A stretch of 64,000 nt of DNA from Lates calcarifer (lineage: Eukaryota; Chordata; Actinopteri; Centropomidae): NCBI RefSeq assembly GCF_001640805.2, contig NC_066853.1:25684378-25748377 (forward strand). The letters are read 5' to 3'. The notes beneath the pieces are model-generated. The model did not search any database. It was not told the origin of the DNA and worked only from the letters and a program-made list of their open reading frames with translations. This document shows, piece by piece, positions 1 to 12,400 of this stretch. How positions within the stretch are numbered: the stretch's first letter is position 1; every line of letters starts with the position of its first letter. The translations under genes and the position numbers were made by a program.

Positions 1-1073
1 TCAGCCCGAACAATTGGTCGACCACTATTCCAGAATACACAGCCAGAATGAAAGTGGGACTTTAAAGACCTCATTCATAATCCAGCTGACATGACGTGTA
101 ATTATGCTGAAACTCCAGCCTTGGACCAGATCTTTTCTCAACAGTACGTCATGTGGATCACTCTGCATGAGTGACCTCTGACCTCTACATGAGCATAGTA
201 ATTGCAGTTTTATTTATTAATCAACACTACATGATGTAATCCACCAAGGCACTGCAGTGACAGTGAATCCCATTCCTCAACTGATCGCATTTCACCGTCT
301 AACCAGTACATCAAACAACACAGCCACAGGGCAGATGTCTGTTTGAATGTGGCCTCATGACTGAGTTTCAAAGGTGTGTCTGCAGGTCAGGCTCATCTGT
401 TTTTACTCCAGCAGAACAATACTAATGCGCTGTTCCCTACTAAGATAAACCAGTTTTATGCACAGCTTTATTTCTGCCATGGCTCCCTCCCCGTCACAAC
501 AAATAGCTACACCACTGGAGTAATGGAGTAATTAGTATGTATGTATGTGTGTTACTACAGGGCAGAAGTGGGTGTAAAAGCTTCACGTGCCTCCTGGTTA
601 CCGAGAGTGTCGCAATCCATTTCATGCACAACATGCACCATGAGATGCCAAGCATGTCATTCCTTCATGTACTGAAGAAAGGGAATTTTACAGATTTGAT
701 TATACTGATAATGTCATTACTGTACATTACGATCAACTTTTAACACCAAGGATCAAATGCATTTAAATGTAATTTGGCAGACACTCTATATACTTCATGC
801 CACAAAATAAACCTCGTATGTAGAGGTAGTGTCAGGGCTGAAGCCAGCTACACTAGGAGAGGACTCATATTTTAAAACACTAACATCATTTGTTTGTACT
901 GATTTCCAGATCAATTTAGAAATTGAAAACAGAAATGAAAATTGTTTAAAGTGACAAACCCCTGATATGACTTTTCATTTTAAGGCTGTTTTACTGTTTA
1001 CTGTTCATGCCCTGACATTATGTTAATGGTGTTAAAATAAGTGTGTCATCTTTCTGTCCCTGTGTGTGAACAG
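1..1073 (+). other. fat3 intron (3' part), nothing else recognised
   Basis: AT-rich intron sequence upstream of the first visible fat3 exon. No coding similarity or clear repeat was recognised. It ends in a pyrimidine-rich stretch and CAG at 1071-1073. Confidence 0.7.
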
Positions 1074-1208
1074 ATGCTAGCTGTGCTGTCCTATCAGAAC
1101 AGTGTGAGGACCAGCCGTGTCCGGCAGACATGCAGTGTGTTTCAGTTGAGGCCACCAGAGGGCGCTACGCATGCCAGTGTCCACCAGGCAAACTGGGAGA
1201 GTGTGCAG
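1074..1208 (+). CDS. fat3: fat3 exon: EGF-like domain before laminin G
   Basis: The reading frame begins after two bases of a split codon and encodes a cysteine-rich EGF-like module. It contains [17 protein letters not shown] and ends CPPGKLGEC, which matches the segment just before the laminin G domain of FAT3. The six EGF cysteines are all present, with one more cysteine just before them. The acceptor is CAG at 1071-1073 and the donor is CAG|GTGTGT at 1209. Length is 135 bp and the exon ends in phase 1. Conventional ORF calling in this stretch lands in the wrong frame; only the frame joined to the next exon makes protein sense. Confidence 0.88.
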
Positions 1209-1504
1209 GTGTGTGAGTCAGAGAGAAAGAAAGAAATACACAGAATTCTGAGAAATGTATAAGAATAATACAACAACTTAAAATAAATAAAACCATTTTT
1301 AATATATTCACAATGTCATGTACATGTGCATTGTTCTGGGTGCAGGCCATTCGTCTCTGAGTTTCTCAGGTAACAGCTACATCAAGTACAGATTGTCTGA
1401 CCGGCTGCAGACGGAGCTGAAACTCAGCCTGAGGATCAGAACGCTGCAGAGCCGAGGAATCATAATGTATACACACACTGAGCCCTGCACTGTCCTCAAG
1501 GTAT

Positions 1505-1566
<62 letters not shown>

Positions 1567-2120
1567 TGGTACTCTTCCATTTTTAAGGGACAGTCAGTGC
1601 TCCCTCACAAAGGCCATAAAACTGTTGCTCTGCTCTCTGTAAAATAAATGGAAGGAAAAATGATGTTAAAGTAATTTGGCATGTTTGTATAATGTCAGTC
1701 TTTTAAATCTGAAGTTTAAGCTATTATTATCTTTAACTTAATTAAATTTATTTTACTTACTAGATGTAATTAGAAGATGTATTTGATAGGTATTTCTGAT
1801 TCTCATTACAACTTGTCAGCACAACTTTAACACTCTAATTTAACACATTATTTTCTGTTATTTTTTTTCTTCTCTATTTTTCTAGAATACTTTACATGCC
1901 ATATTTATGATGAAAACACAAGGAAAATGCATTTTGCAAAGTTGCAGAAGCATCTAGAGTGTGTACTTGTTATGCACAGCCATAACTGTTAATTAGAAAG
2001 AAAGAAAACAGTCTTTCCATGAAAATAATCCTAACAAGGGATTTTTGTTTGATAGTTTGATAGAAGATGTGAAGATTTGCCTTTAATGAATTTCCTGATT
2101 AGATGTACTCTGCAACATTA

Positions 2121-2161
<41 letters not shown>

Positions 2162-5100
2162 CAGTTGGAAGAAGGGAAGCTGTGGTTCCAGCTGGCCTGT
2201 GGCCTTGGTGGGGCTGGGGGCGGAGGTGGTGACAGTCCTAACATGTTGGGAATCTCGGGCCGTCGCATCAGTGATGGTAGCTGGCACACTGTGGCACTGG
2301 AGCTGAACCGTAACTTCAGCAGCCTGGCCCTGGATGACAGCTACGTTGAGCAGCGCCGTGGACCTCCATACATACAACCACTCGCTCCGGATAGAACCAT
2401 CTACTTTGGAGCACTGGTAAGTCCATGAGTAGCTCTAGCTGCCATATGGAGGTAATCATCATTATTATCATTACTGCTTTATTTGATAGGGACAGATGCA
2501 GTATACATAGACCATGATTGAAAACAGCCATCCAGTGCACGTATCAAGTGCAACTGTTTATAGCAGATGCTGATTTGCAATAACCATCCCCAGAGGGGCC
2601 TTTGTGAAAATAAGAGAGAGATTAAAACAGTGAGGTAAAAAGAATAAAAAGATAAACCAAGTACAAGAAGATACAATAAAATACACATTTACAGAAAAAT
2701 AGAGTAGTGAGGTAAAAAGAAAGGGAGGGAATAAGAAAAAGTTTACTTGAGAACAACAGGACATAATAAAACACACATTTAGTAGTAACATAGCTACAGA
2801 AAACTAGTCAGAGGTCAGGTTTGGCTCGTATTTCCAGGACTTTGCTCACAGAAAAAGCTGTTTGAGCAAAAGATGTTTTGCAGGATGAAACTTTACAGTT
2901 GCCACTCAAAGCTGCTCTTGTGGTTCTGCTGCAGAGCTGCAGTCTCTTGATGTATTTGTAGAGTTTGAGAAGTTCATTTACATTTCATTTACATAACGGA
3001 AATCAATGAAATTCAAAACACAGTCAAATGTCATGCAATTTTTTATCATGTCATCATCAAGTTCAGCCTTAGTCATTTTACAAATCTTTTTAACTTAATT
3101 TTTTAAATTGATTTAATTTAAATATTCCAAAGTACTTCACCTCTGTTAGTTGTTAAATATTTTCACCTTTAATTCCAACATGCAAGTAACTTTTCAAAAG
3201 AAAAACAGATAGACTCTGTTCTCTTGTTGTTTAACATCAAACAGGAGGCATCAAGCCAGGCTGATACTTTGATTCTGTTAGCTTATCTGCAGTGGCATCA
3301 CACTGCGTCGTCAGTGTACGTCTGAAGATCTATAACAGGGCAGATTTCTGGAGTCGTCAGTCGTTAATATACAAACTGAGAAGGGTGAAACCAAACAATG
3401 TCTCAAAGCAGACTTGATGTTATTAATCACAAGACAGTGTTCATGACCCTTTTAACATGAGTCAAACCATGACAGTGACCATTTTGACAAACTGAACATT
3501 GAGAGTTTTGAACTGAAGGTGTTGTGATTTATGATGCCAAATGCCTCTTTTAAATCTAGAAACACTTCACCTACTAACTGTCCTTTATCAAGTGACTGCT
3601 TTATATTTTCTAGTAGTAAACATGTGGCTGACTCTGTGAAATGGTTATATTTGAAACCAAACTGAAATAATGGTTTGTCTCTAAGTGATGGAGCACTTGT
3701 TCTGCAGTTCAGCAACTGATTTTTTTGTTTGTTTTTCTATCAAGCTCATTATTTTCATGTGTGATGAAAATCTGTCTGAATCCAAGTTTCTGCTCTTGTT
3801 TACATTAAAGACCACTAAATTTTTATCGCTGTCCTAACTTACTGGTGGAGTTGTCAGGGCTGTGTGCAGGACTGAAAACGTTCCTCCACTGGAGAGTATT
3901 TCAGATTTCAAAAGTCAAAAATCACATCATCTTTATGTCTACACTTAGTATTCTCCTCAAAAACACTAAAGCTCCTTATAATAAAGATACAAACAACATT
4001 ATCTGTCTCTCCCTCTATCAAGGACACTTGAGGACACATGATTGTAATACAACAGAGGTAGGCTTTTGAGAAATCATCATTTTGAGGAAAGAAATACATT
4101 CCATCACATTATTAGACCTTGAGGATACACACACTATGTTTTCATGGGTAACAGTGAAGGTAACCATATATAAGCAATATTAATAATGATAGTAATGACC
4201 TTGACCTTGGTTTTGGATTGCTGAGGGACCAACTGGAGTATTTTTTAAGTTACAGCCCTGCACAGTTTAACCCAGTTCTCTTAACTATCATTAGACCTAT
4301 CTATGTTCCACAAGCTCACTGTATTGTAGATGACATTTTGATTTTATCTTTATTTCCCTTCCAAAAGTAGAGGTTTGGAAACCAGAATGTGGTTAGGCTG
4401 TGGAGCTGCTCTGTGGCTGAATGTTGACAGGAATGATGAAAGTCCAACCCAGCACTCTTCTGCTCCTCCATTTGTCCCCCACTTGGTCCAGTTTTCACAG
4501 CTTGTGGGTGTGTTTGTAAGTTAATCTATGAATTCCTAACCTCTCTTACAACAGGTGCAGCACCCCAACTCTCGCAGCCTCATGGACTCCCAGAAGGATC
4601 CACGGGTACTTGAGGGTTTCCAGGGCTGCCTGGACTCAGTCATGTTGAACAACAATGAGCTGCCACTGCAAAACAAACGTTCACGCTATGCAGAGGTGGT
4701 GGGTCTGACAGAGTTGAAGCTGGGCTGCATCCTCTACCCCGACGCCTGCCTGCAGCAGCCCTGTCGCAATGGAGCCACTTGCACCAGCCTGCCCTCTGGT
4801 GGTGAGTAAAAGGAAGTACAGCAACTTTTACTGCAACTGGGCATTAGCTAAAGATGAATGTAAAGGAAAAACAGATTAAACAGTTTGTATGTGGAGCTTT
4901 ATGTCACAGATAAATTAAATATATCATGATGTAGATACACACATACTTGTTAGTAGGAAACATTCAGTGTTGGTTTGGGTCTTTTTGTGGGATTTAATAT
5001 GCCTGACTGCTCCAACAACAGCTCCAGGTGAATTTGAAGTCACTTTGAAGATCTGAATAACCCAGACTCATTTATCACCAGTAATCAGTCCAAGCTAACT

Positions 5101-6391
5101 CAGCCCACTATGGCCCAGTCTACCTCCTCAGTGTACTAGGAAAGACCAGAAAGTGATGCTGGTGAAAGTACCAGCAACAGTGGTAGTACACAGAGTTCCC
5201 AGCAGAGGTGTGTGTTTGTTGTAAGGTGACAGTGCCAGCAGGCCTCACTGAGCGCTGCTGTAAGACTTCCCACACGCCTCATGTTCCTCATTCACACTGT
5301 AATGAGAAAAGCATCCTGGGAATTGTCGCAGCCCACTGTTGTCATTTACACAGTGCTGTAGAAAGGTTGTGTCTCTGATTACATGTCAGAGCCATTCCCC
5401 TGTATGTACTGGTGTACCTTTGTGTGTGTGTGTGTGTCTTCATTATGCTGTGTGAGTGCACTTTTGTGATTTCCCAAAGGTGTGTGTGTTTTAGCATAGT
5501 GTTATAAACATTACACTGACTGCTCTGAATTTTTAATGAAGCCTGTCTCCTTGTCCCCCTCCTGTCAGGGTTCTCGTGCAGCTGTAACCCCCAGTACACT
5601 GGAGGGCGCTGTGAGATGGAGATAACAGCGTGTGTTCCCAACCCATGTCAGAATGGTGGCGTGTGTAAGCCAATCGGCAACGCCTTCCTCTGCAGCTGCA
5701 GGAGAGGTTTCAAGGGCCTGACGTGAGTTCCAGTCCGAACACACAAACCTGAACTGAAAGTCCTTAAAGGGCCATTTCACCCACATTCTGGGAGAATAGA
5801 TTTTATTACACGCCTCTAGTAGCATCTCTCCACACAGACTTTATTTGTCCAGGTTTGGAGCTATAGTATTGTACCATAACATTTTGCGTGTGTGTGTACA
5901 ATGATTTATGTGACAGGGTTGAATGGGTACATTTTTTTCTAATAACCACTATTTTATCCAAGTCCCGGTTGTTGCAACTAACAACAACATATTGTTTCAG
6001 TCTTCAGTCTTCAGAAACTGAAGAACTGAAGTTCAACTGCAGTTTGTTTCAGTTACTGAGAACTTCTGCACTCTGCTTCAAAAGTTTTAATCTGGTTTCA
6101 AATGACAGCTCAGTACATTTAGTACTGACCATTTTAGCTTAGAAAACAAGCTGTAGTAACCCACAAATTGAGCACGTTCTTAAAGAAAAGAATATGTTGT
6201 TGACTGCATGTGCTGTTCTTGGCCACAGGGAGGCAGTAATAAATTACAATTCCCACCTTCCTCAAACACAACATTTGATCCTATTTGTCAGATTTCCCAG
6301 ATTCCATTAGAATTCCTTCACTGTCAAAGAAAATATAGTGTGTCAGCTGACAGCATAGAGGAGCATACAGTGATGAATCTAATCATGCTTG

Positions 6392-6440
<49 letters not shown>

Positions 6441-9400
6441 GTATTACACACATGTTGATTAACTTACTTCATCAAGGCTTGATTTTTTTATGAATTCAGA
6501 TCTAAAGTGGTTTTGTAGGTGAATCATAAGCCTGTGTTTCCATCTGGAGAGCCCATGGCAGTGAACCAGCAGGAGGCTACTTAGATCCAGAAATGTCCCA
6601 CATCACGAAATGCATCATGTCTCTGGTCCTCCACCTGTTCTGCATCCTTAAAACAAACTCACTTTTAGTAGCTCTGCATCACTGTAAACACAACCATACA
6701 AACAGTATGACACTCCCTCTGACTCTGCTGATCCTTCAGCAAAAGCCTGACTTGTTCAGCTTTTCAAAATGTCCAATGCAACTGTTGCAGCTTTGTGTCG
6801 TTGGTGGACTCTGTCACACCTTGTCAACTGTTCACCTTTGTGATCAGATTCACTTTTTAGGGGGCACAGAGGAAAGTATTTGCTGTTGGTCTCCAATTGA
6901 CGCTCTACCCTCACCCCCAGCTATTGCCCTCTGTTCTGCTTTTATGTAACCAGTCACACCCAACTTCCCATTAAAGGAGTTTAGTCTGGAGCTAGAGTCA
7001 GGACATGGTTAACCTAGATTAGCATAAAGACTGGAAGTACTGGGGAAACAGCTATGGTTCTGTCCAGAGGCGTCTATCAATAAATCTGTAGTTGTGTTAT
7101 TAAGATGTCAGTTTGGAACTTTGTGGAGAGTATATACCAGATATTATTTGTTTTAGCAGTGTATCCATCCACCCAGTACTTCTGTGCAGTGTTTCAGTAA
7201 CAGCACAGGTTTCCAGATTTAATCATTAAGAACAGGTTCTGGTTTTGATCTCTGCGCAGGCACAGTGGTACCAAACCTGACAACTGTGACAAGACTCCAG
7301 GAAGCTTCACACAGTCACTGCTGTTCACCAAGAAACAGCACGATAGTCTGTCAGTGTACAAAGTAAACACATGACATACAACATGATCATTAGTGAGCAT
7401 TAGAGATATTCATTTTATGCTAAGCTAGGCTATCAAAATCCTGACTTTAGCTCCATACTAGCAAAGACATGAGATTAATAACCATCATCTCATCTCTTTC
7501 AAGTTGACACACATAGAGACCAAGCAATATTCTTATAGTAGAACATTACTACCAGACTACAGCTTAGTTAGTAGTAATCTGATAAAACACAACTTTATCT
7601 AGGAATGTGCTTTAGCTTAGCACTGTGTAAACTAAATAAAATAAGCTGAAAAAGTTGATTTTGACACAGTCAGCAATCACAGAGCTACTTTAGTTGACTG
7701 TACTTCAGTTTTTTCTCTCTGCCTGCCCTGAGGCAGTTGCCCACTTTGCTGAGTTGATAATCCCTGCACAGACCAGTCAAAACTTTAAAATACTATTTAA
7801 CCTTGAGGTAGCTTTAAGGTCAGAAAAATCATCTTGTTTTTATTACACATGGTCTGACAGGATCATATTGTTTATCAACTTATTTCAGTAGAAGTTTATT
7901 GATTCATTGTCTTTAAGACTGCATCATAACATCAAATGGAAACATAGTGTTTTATGCATTTTCTACTCATTTTCCCCATTTTCTGGAGATCTTTACTAGA
8001 ATTTAAAATGAAGTTTTTATGAAGTTTGTAATGACTGACTTGCTGAGGTTAAGAACTTTTTAAAAAATGGATTCGTGAGCACACAGGATCTTTGTCATAC
8101 TAAGAACAGAGGACATGTTATGTGTCACACAGAGTTTACTCTGTAGATCTGTCCTCAGTACATGTCATCGTACTGGAATTGATCCACCTGGGAGCATGTC
8201 ATTCAGCAGTCCAAAGGTTTTCATGTACCGTCATTTCAAACCAGTCTCTTTCCCTTTTTCTTCCATCCCTCCATCCTGCAGCTGTGAGGAAGACGTGAAT
8301 GAATGCGACCGCAGTAATCCAGAGGGCGAGTGTGAGAACGGTGGTGTCTGTGTCAACACTCATGGATCTTTCTATTGTAACTGCACGGCGGGCTTTGTGG
8401 GCCAGCGCTGCAGCCTGCGGCCGGTTGTCGTCCCCAACATGCAGGCAGGTCATGCTGTGGTTGGTAAAGAGGAACTGATTGGCATCGCTGTGGTGCTTTT
8501 TGTCATCATCACCCTGATCATCCTCTTCATCGCTTTCCGCAAGAAGGTTTTCCAGAAGAACTACTCGCGAAACAACCTGTCTCTGGTCCAGGACCCGGCC
8601 ACTGCAGCACTCCTCAACAAGGCCAATGGTGTTCAGTTTAAAACCCTGCACTGCACACCAGGAGACCCTCTCAACCTGTACTCCGAGCCCACTGTGGTGG
8701 GGGGAGGTGGGATGATGGGACCCCCACAGGTCCCTGTGAGGCCCATGGCATACACGCCCTGTTTCCAAGGAGACCCACGCTCCACATTGGAGAAGATGGT
8801 GGATGGGCGTGGCGTGGAGCACACAGAGATGAGCACCTTTCACCCAGAGTCACCAAGGATCCTGTCAGGAACCACTAGGAGGGGGGTGGTGGTGTGCAGC
8901 GTGGCCCCCAACCTACCACCCGTGTCACCCTGTCGCTCAGACTGTGACTCCATACGCAAGAGCCCATGGGACAGTGATGAGGGTGAGTGCGTGTGTTTTT
9001 CTGCCATGTGCTACAGTGGGAATGCACAGTGAGAATAAGTTAAGGTTAACGGAGTAATATTATGTGGACATATGTGTTCGTACCATAAAGGCTCAGTGTA
9101 TGCATTACAGAGATCGGGGGAAGAGTTAGCAGCAGTCTCTTTTGGTATTTCGATAGCCACAAACACTGAATTCATGTAATGATGTGTTGTTCATTAGTTG
9201 CACCGTGTAGCCTAATGCAGTGCAAAATATAAGTCATACCATGAACAGTCTCTAAATGACCTACCTGGATTTAATGTAATTTTATTTTGATTTTTAGATG
9301 TAGATACTTAGATGTACTTATCTGTAACTGTAACCCACTGTAAATTAAAATGTCAGAATTTTTTGGCCCCAATCTGAGTCCATTATACTACTTATAAATA

Positions 9401-12400
9401 CTTTAATAGTCATCAATTCTTATTTCTGCCTTTAGTATAGAATACATGCATAAGGACTGTTGTTCATATCATACATAGTCATTGCTTCAGTTCCTCAAAA
9501 GGCCTTTGACCACTGACCCCCTGACCTCTTCCTTCAGGTAAGATGGTTGACATGGCAGAGGAAGTAACGTGTTTCTCAGGGAGCAACAAAGGCAGCAACT
9601 CAGAGGTCCAATCACTGAGCTCCTTCCAGTCCGACTCCTGTGATGATAACGGTAAGACACACCCTTCACAGGAAGAGTGCTTCAGGATTCTCAGAATACC
9701 ACAATCCCATAGAGTTTCATTTTTCTTTGTTGTTTTGCTTTTTGTAATGTGGTTATTTTAAAATGCTTCGTTTGCTTGTTTATTATTTGGTTACACTGGG
9801 TGTCTCTGCTTAAAAAAATTGCTCATCAAGATCCATGCAAAACCAGTGCAATCCTTCACACTTGGTTTTCATACGTTTGTGAGAAAAGGTTTGGCTAATT
9901 GTTTGGAGTAAGTTATTTTACTGCATTATTTGCTATTAAAATGCTGCAATAGCAAATCCCCATCATCTAAACACACAGGCAATCTCAAATAGAGAGACTC
10001 AAATTGTCATGTTTTTATTGAAGAAATAGCCTAAGCAGTTCCAGTTTAAATCTCTCTAACTTCAAAAGAAAGGCAATTTGAGTCCTGTACTTTAAACTAG
10101 AAAAAGGAACAAATTAAGAAATTTCATTCAGTTATCTTCAGTAACAGTGTCATAGGGGGCCTTTTGTGCCTAAATGCAGGAGTCTAAGAAAATGAGGGTG
10201 GGAGAGAAAACATGGAAGCAAAGTAAAGGAGAGTATTTCCAAAAATGGTAATAAATATGTAATTGAAAAGTAAAACAAAAAGACATTTTTAGAGTAAACC
10301 AAATGAGCTACTGACATCTACCCTAACATCAGGCCAAACTTTCCACAGGGGCAACACTGTGGTCCATAGATATGAGACCCAGTATGCCAAGTTTATTCTC
10401 CCTAGAACACAAGGAAAACTCAGGAGTCCAAACTCACAAGACACACCACTTGTGGTGACATTTGGTCCGACTGCTCTGGCTGGTTGGTCGGAGGACTCAG
10501 AGGACAGAGATGGTCTGAAGGTCTGCTGCGCTTCATCCAGTCCCTCTGCTTCCTTCTCTGACATTGATGAGTTCATTTCTGTCATGCTCTGTAGACATAT
10601 GTGTCACTGTCTAATTACCAGAGGTGTGCTGAGACAGGACTGATTCCCAGGGATGACAATAGACATTGGCAGATTGATCATTTCAGTAAGTGGCTCCTGA
10701 GTAGACCTCCCAGTCTTGCCTGAGTAGCAAATTTTCACGACTGAAAATGGTGGGGAAGATCTTCATGCTGACAAATTAACCACTTCTATACTGGGGTGAT
10801 ATTAATCTAAACATTTAATATCTTTCTTAAAGTAATCTCAAAACTAAATTTGGTGTGTGTGTTGTCCTCCGCCATCACAATTAACTACATAATTAAAATA
10901 TATGCTGGGATGTCATTGCCCAAAGCATTCTTGGTTAAAATCAGCAGAGCAGCCACACACCTGGGCATACTTGGCTAAATACAGACTTATAATCAGGGCA
11001 GTATTTGAGCCATGACGATGAGCCACAAGAAGTACAGATTGAGCGAGACCAGTAGCATCTTTAAAGTAATGGAACTGATTCATGTAAACTCTACTGTGGA
11101 TATTCATTGTTCCCAGAAAATAAGCCCTATTGTCTCCTCTAGAACCACCATCAGGTCAAATGTTCCAGTGGACAGACTACTCATGTTTAATAAGCCATAA
11201 ACTCCTGATTTTAATGACCTCATTCTCATTTAAACTTTACGATTTTTTTAGGGAGCAATGATTGGGTTCATGCCACACAACCACAGTGTTCTCACTTCCA
11301 TTCAAGTGGAGGACCAATTTGTTGTGTGTCACACACCTGTCTCTCTCCCATGTTTTCCTGACTATAGGAATGAACTCCGAAACATTCACAAACTTTTTCT
11401 CACAACTGTCCGTAGTCCCTATAATGATTTCTCAACAACATCATTGTAAGCATTCTTGAAGAGGCTTAGGGGTTTTGACAGCTTCACAGCGTGGTGCTGG
11501 TGGTTGTTTGGCCTTTGTGCTGGAGCTGTGTCTTTGGTTTTGTGCTTCATTCTCATTGCATTGTGCTGCTCTCACTAGATTTTATTTGCAATCCATGAGA
11601 TTCATTGTTTTACTTTTCAGAATGATTGTAATTCAAAACTGTCAGCTTTTTAGCCCCTAATCATCAGTTGATTGAATATGTGGATTTTGCCTCAACCAAA
11701 ATAACACTGTTTCCATTGACATTCCTGTGCTTGCTAAAGTCTGACTGGTGTCATCAGATGAGAAAGTATCTGCACTTAAATGACAAAAAGCAGCAGAGAT
11801 GTTGTTTTATCAGCTTTTTGCTTTTTTATTGTTTTGTTCTCATGTGGCTTTCTTGGTTAATTTTCTGTGTTTAGTAGTGTAAACTCTATAAACCTCCATA
11901 TATATTAACAATATTGTGTGCAAATGCCCCCAAACATCAAAATCAGCAAGAAGGCTTGACTGTGTCAGACCAGAAAATCCCCTCTGCAGACAGGAATGTC
12001 AGCCATAAGCAATGCCACAGGTGTGAGGGGATACCCCTGACCAACACCATGATGAGCATTTTTCACTTTGAATGACTGTATTTCAAAACTTATCTCCTCC
12101 TTTTTTCCTTCCACAAGCCTCCATAGTGACTGTCATTCGACTGGTCAATGATGCAGTCGACACAATCGAAAGTGAAGGTACCATGTCTCATCCCCTTTGT
12201 GTCTATCCTTTTCACTCTCCCACTCTTCTCTTATCTCAGTCTTGTCATTGCAGTCTCTTCTGAAAGAGGTGTTTTCAGTTAAGCTAAATACACTCTTATT
12301 GTGTGTGACATACTGTATCGTTCAGTAACAAACCCTTCTGGCCACTGTACATAGCTTAGCTGTAACCATTAGGACTTACATTTACAGAATATTTCTTTTC

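Larger units (their letters stand above)
2417..4554 (+). other. fat3 intron containing LINE fragments
   Basis: The 2.1-kb intron holds a degraded, probably LINE-derived segment at about 2460-2960 and a reverse-transcriptase fossil on the minus strand at about 3452-3720, annotated separately. The rest is AT-rich with no recognised feature. Confidence 0.7.
5723..8281 (+). other. fat3 intron with microsatellite and DNA-element remnant
   Basis: The 2.6-kb intron contains a (CT)n tract at about 6393-6436 and a degraded inverted-repeat DNA element at about 6971-7515, annotated separately. Short unconserved open frames here show no family signature. Confidence 0.7.

Noticed and set aside
8199..8843. 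Long open frame (214 codons) on the minus strand opposite the fat3 transmembrane exon
   Set aside because: It is the antisense shadow of a conserved coding exon with GC-rich composition, and it has no recognisable protein features.
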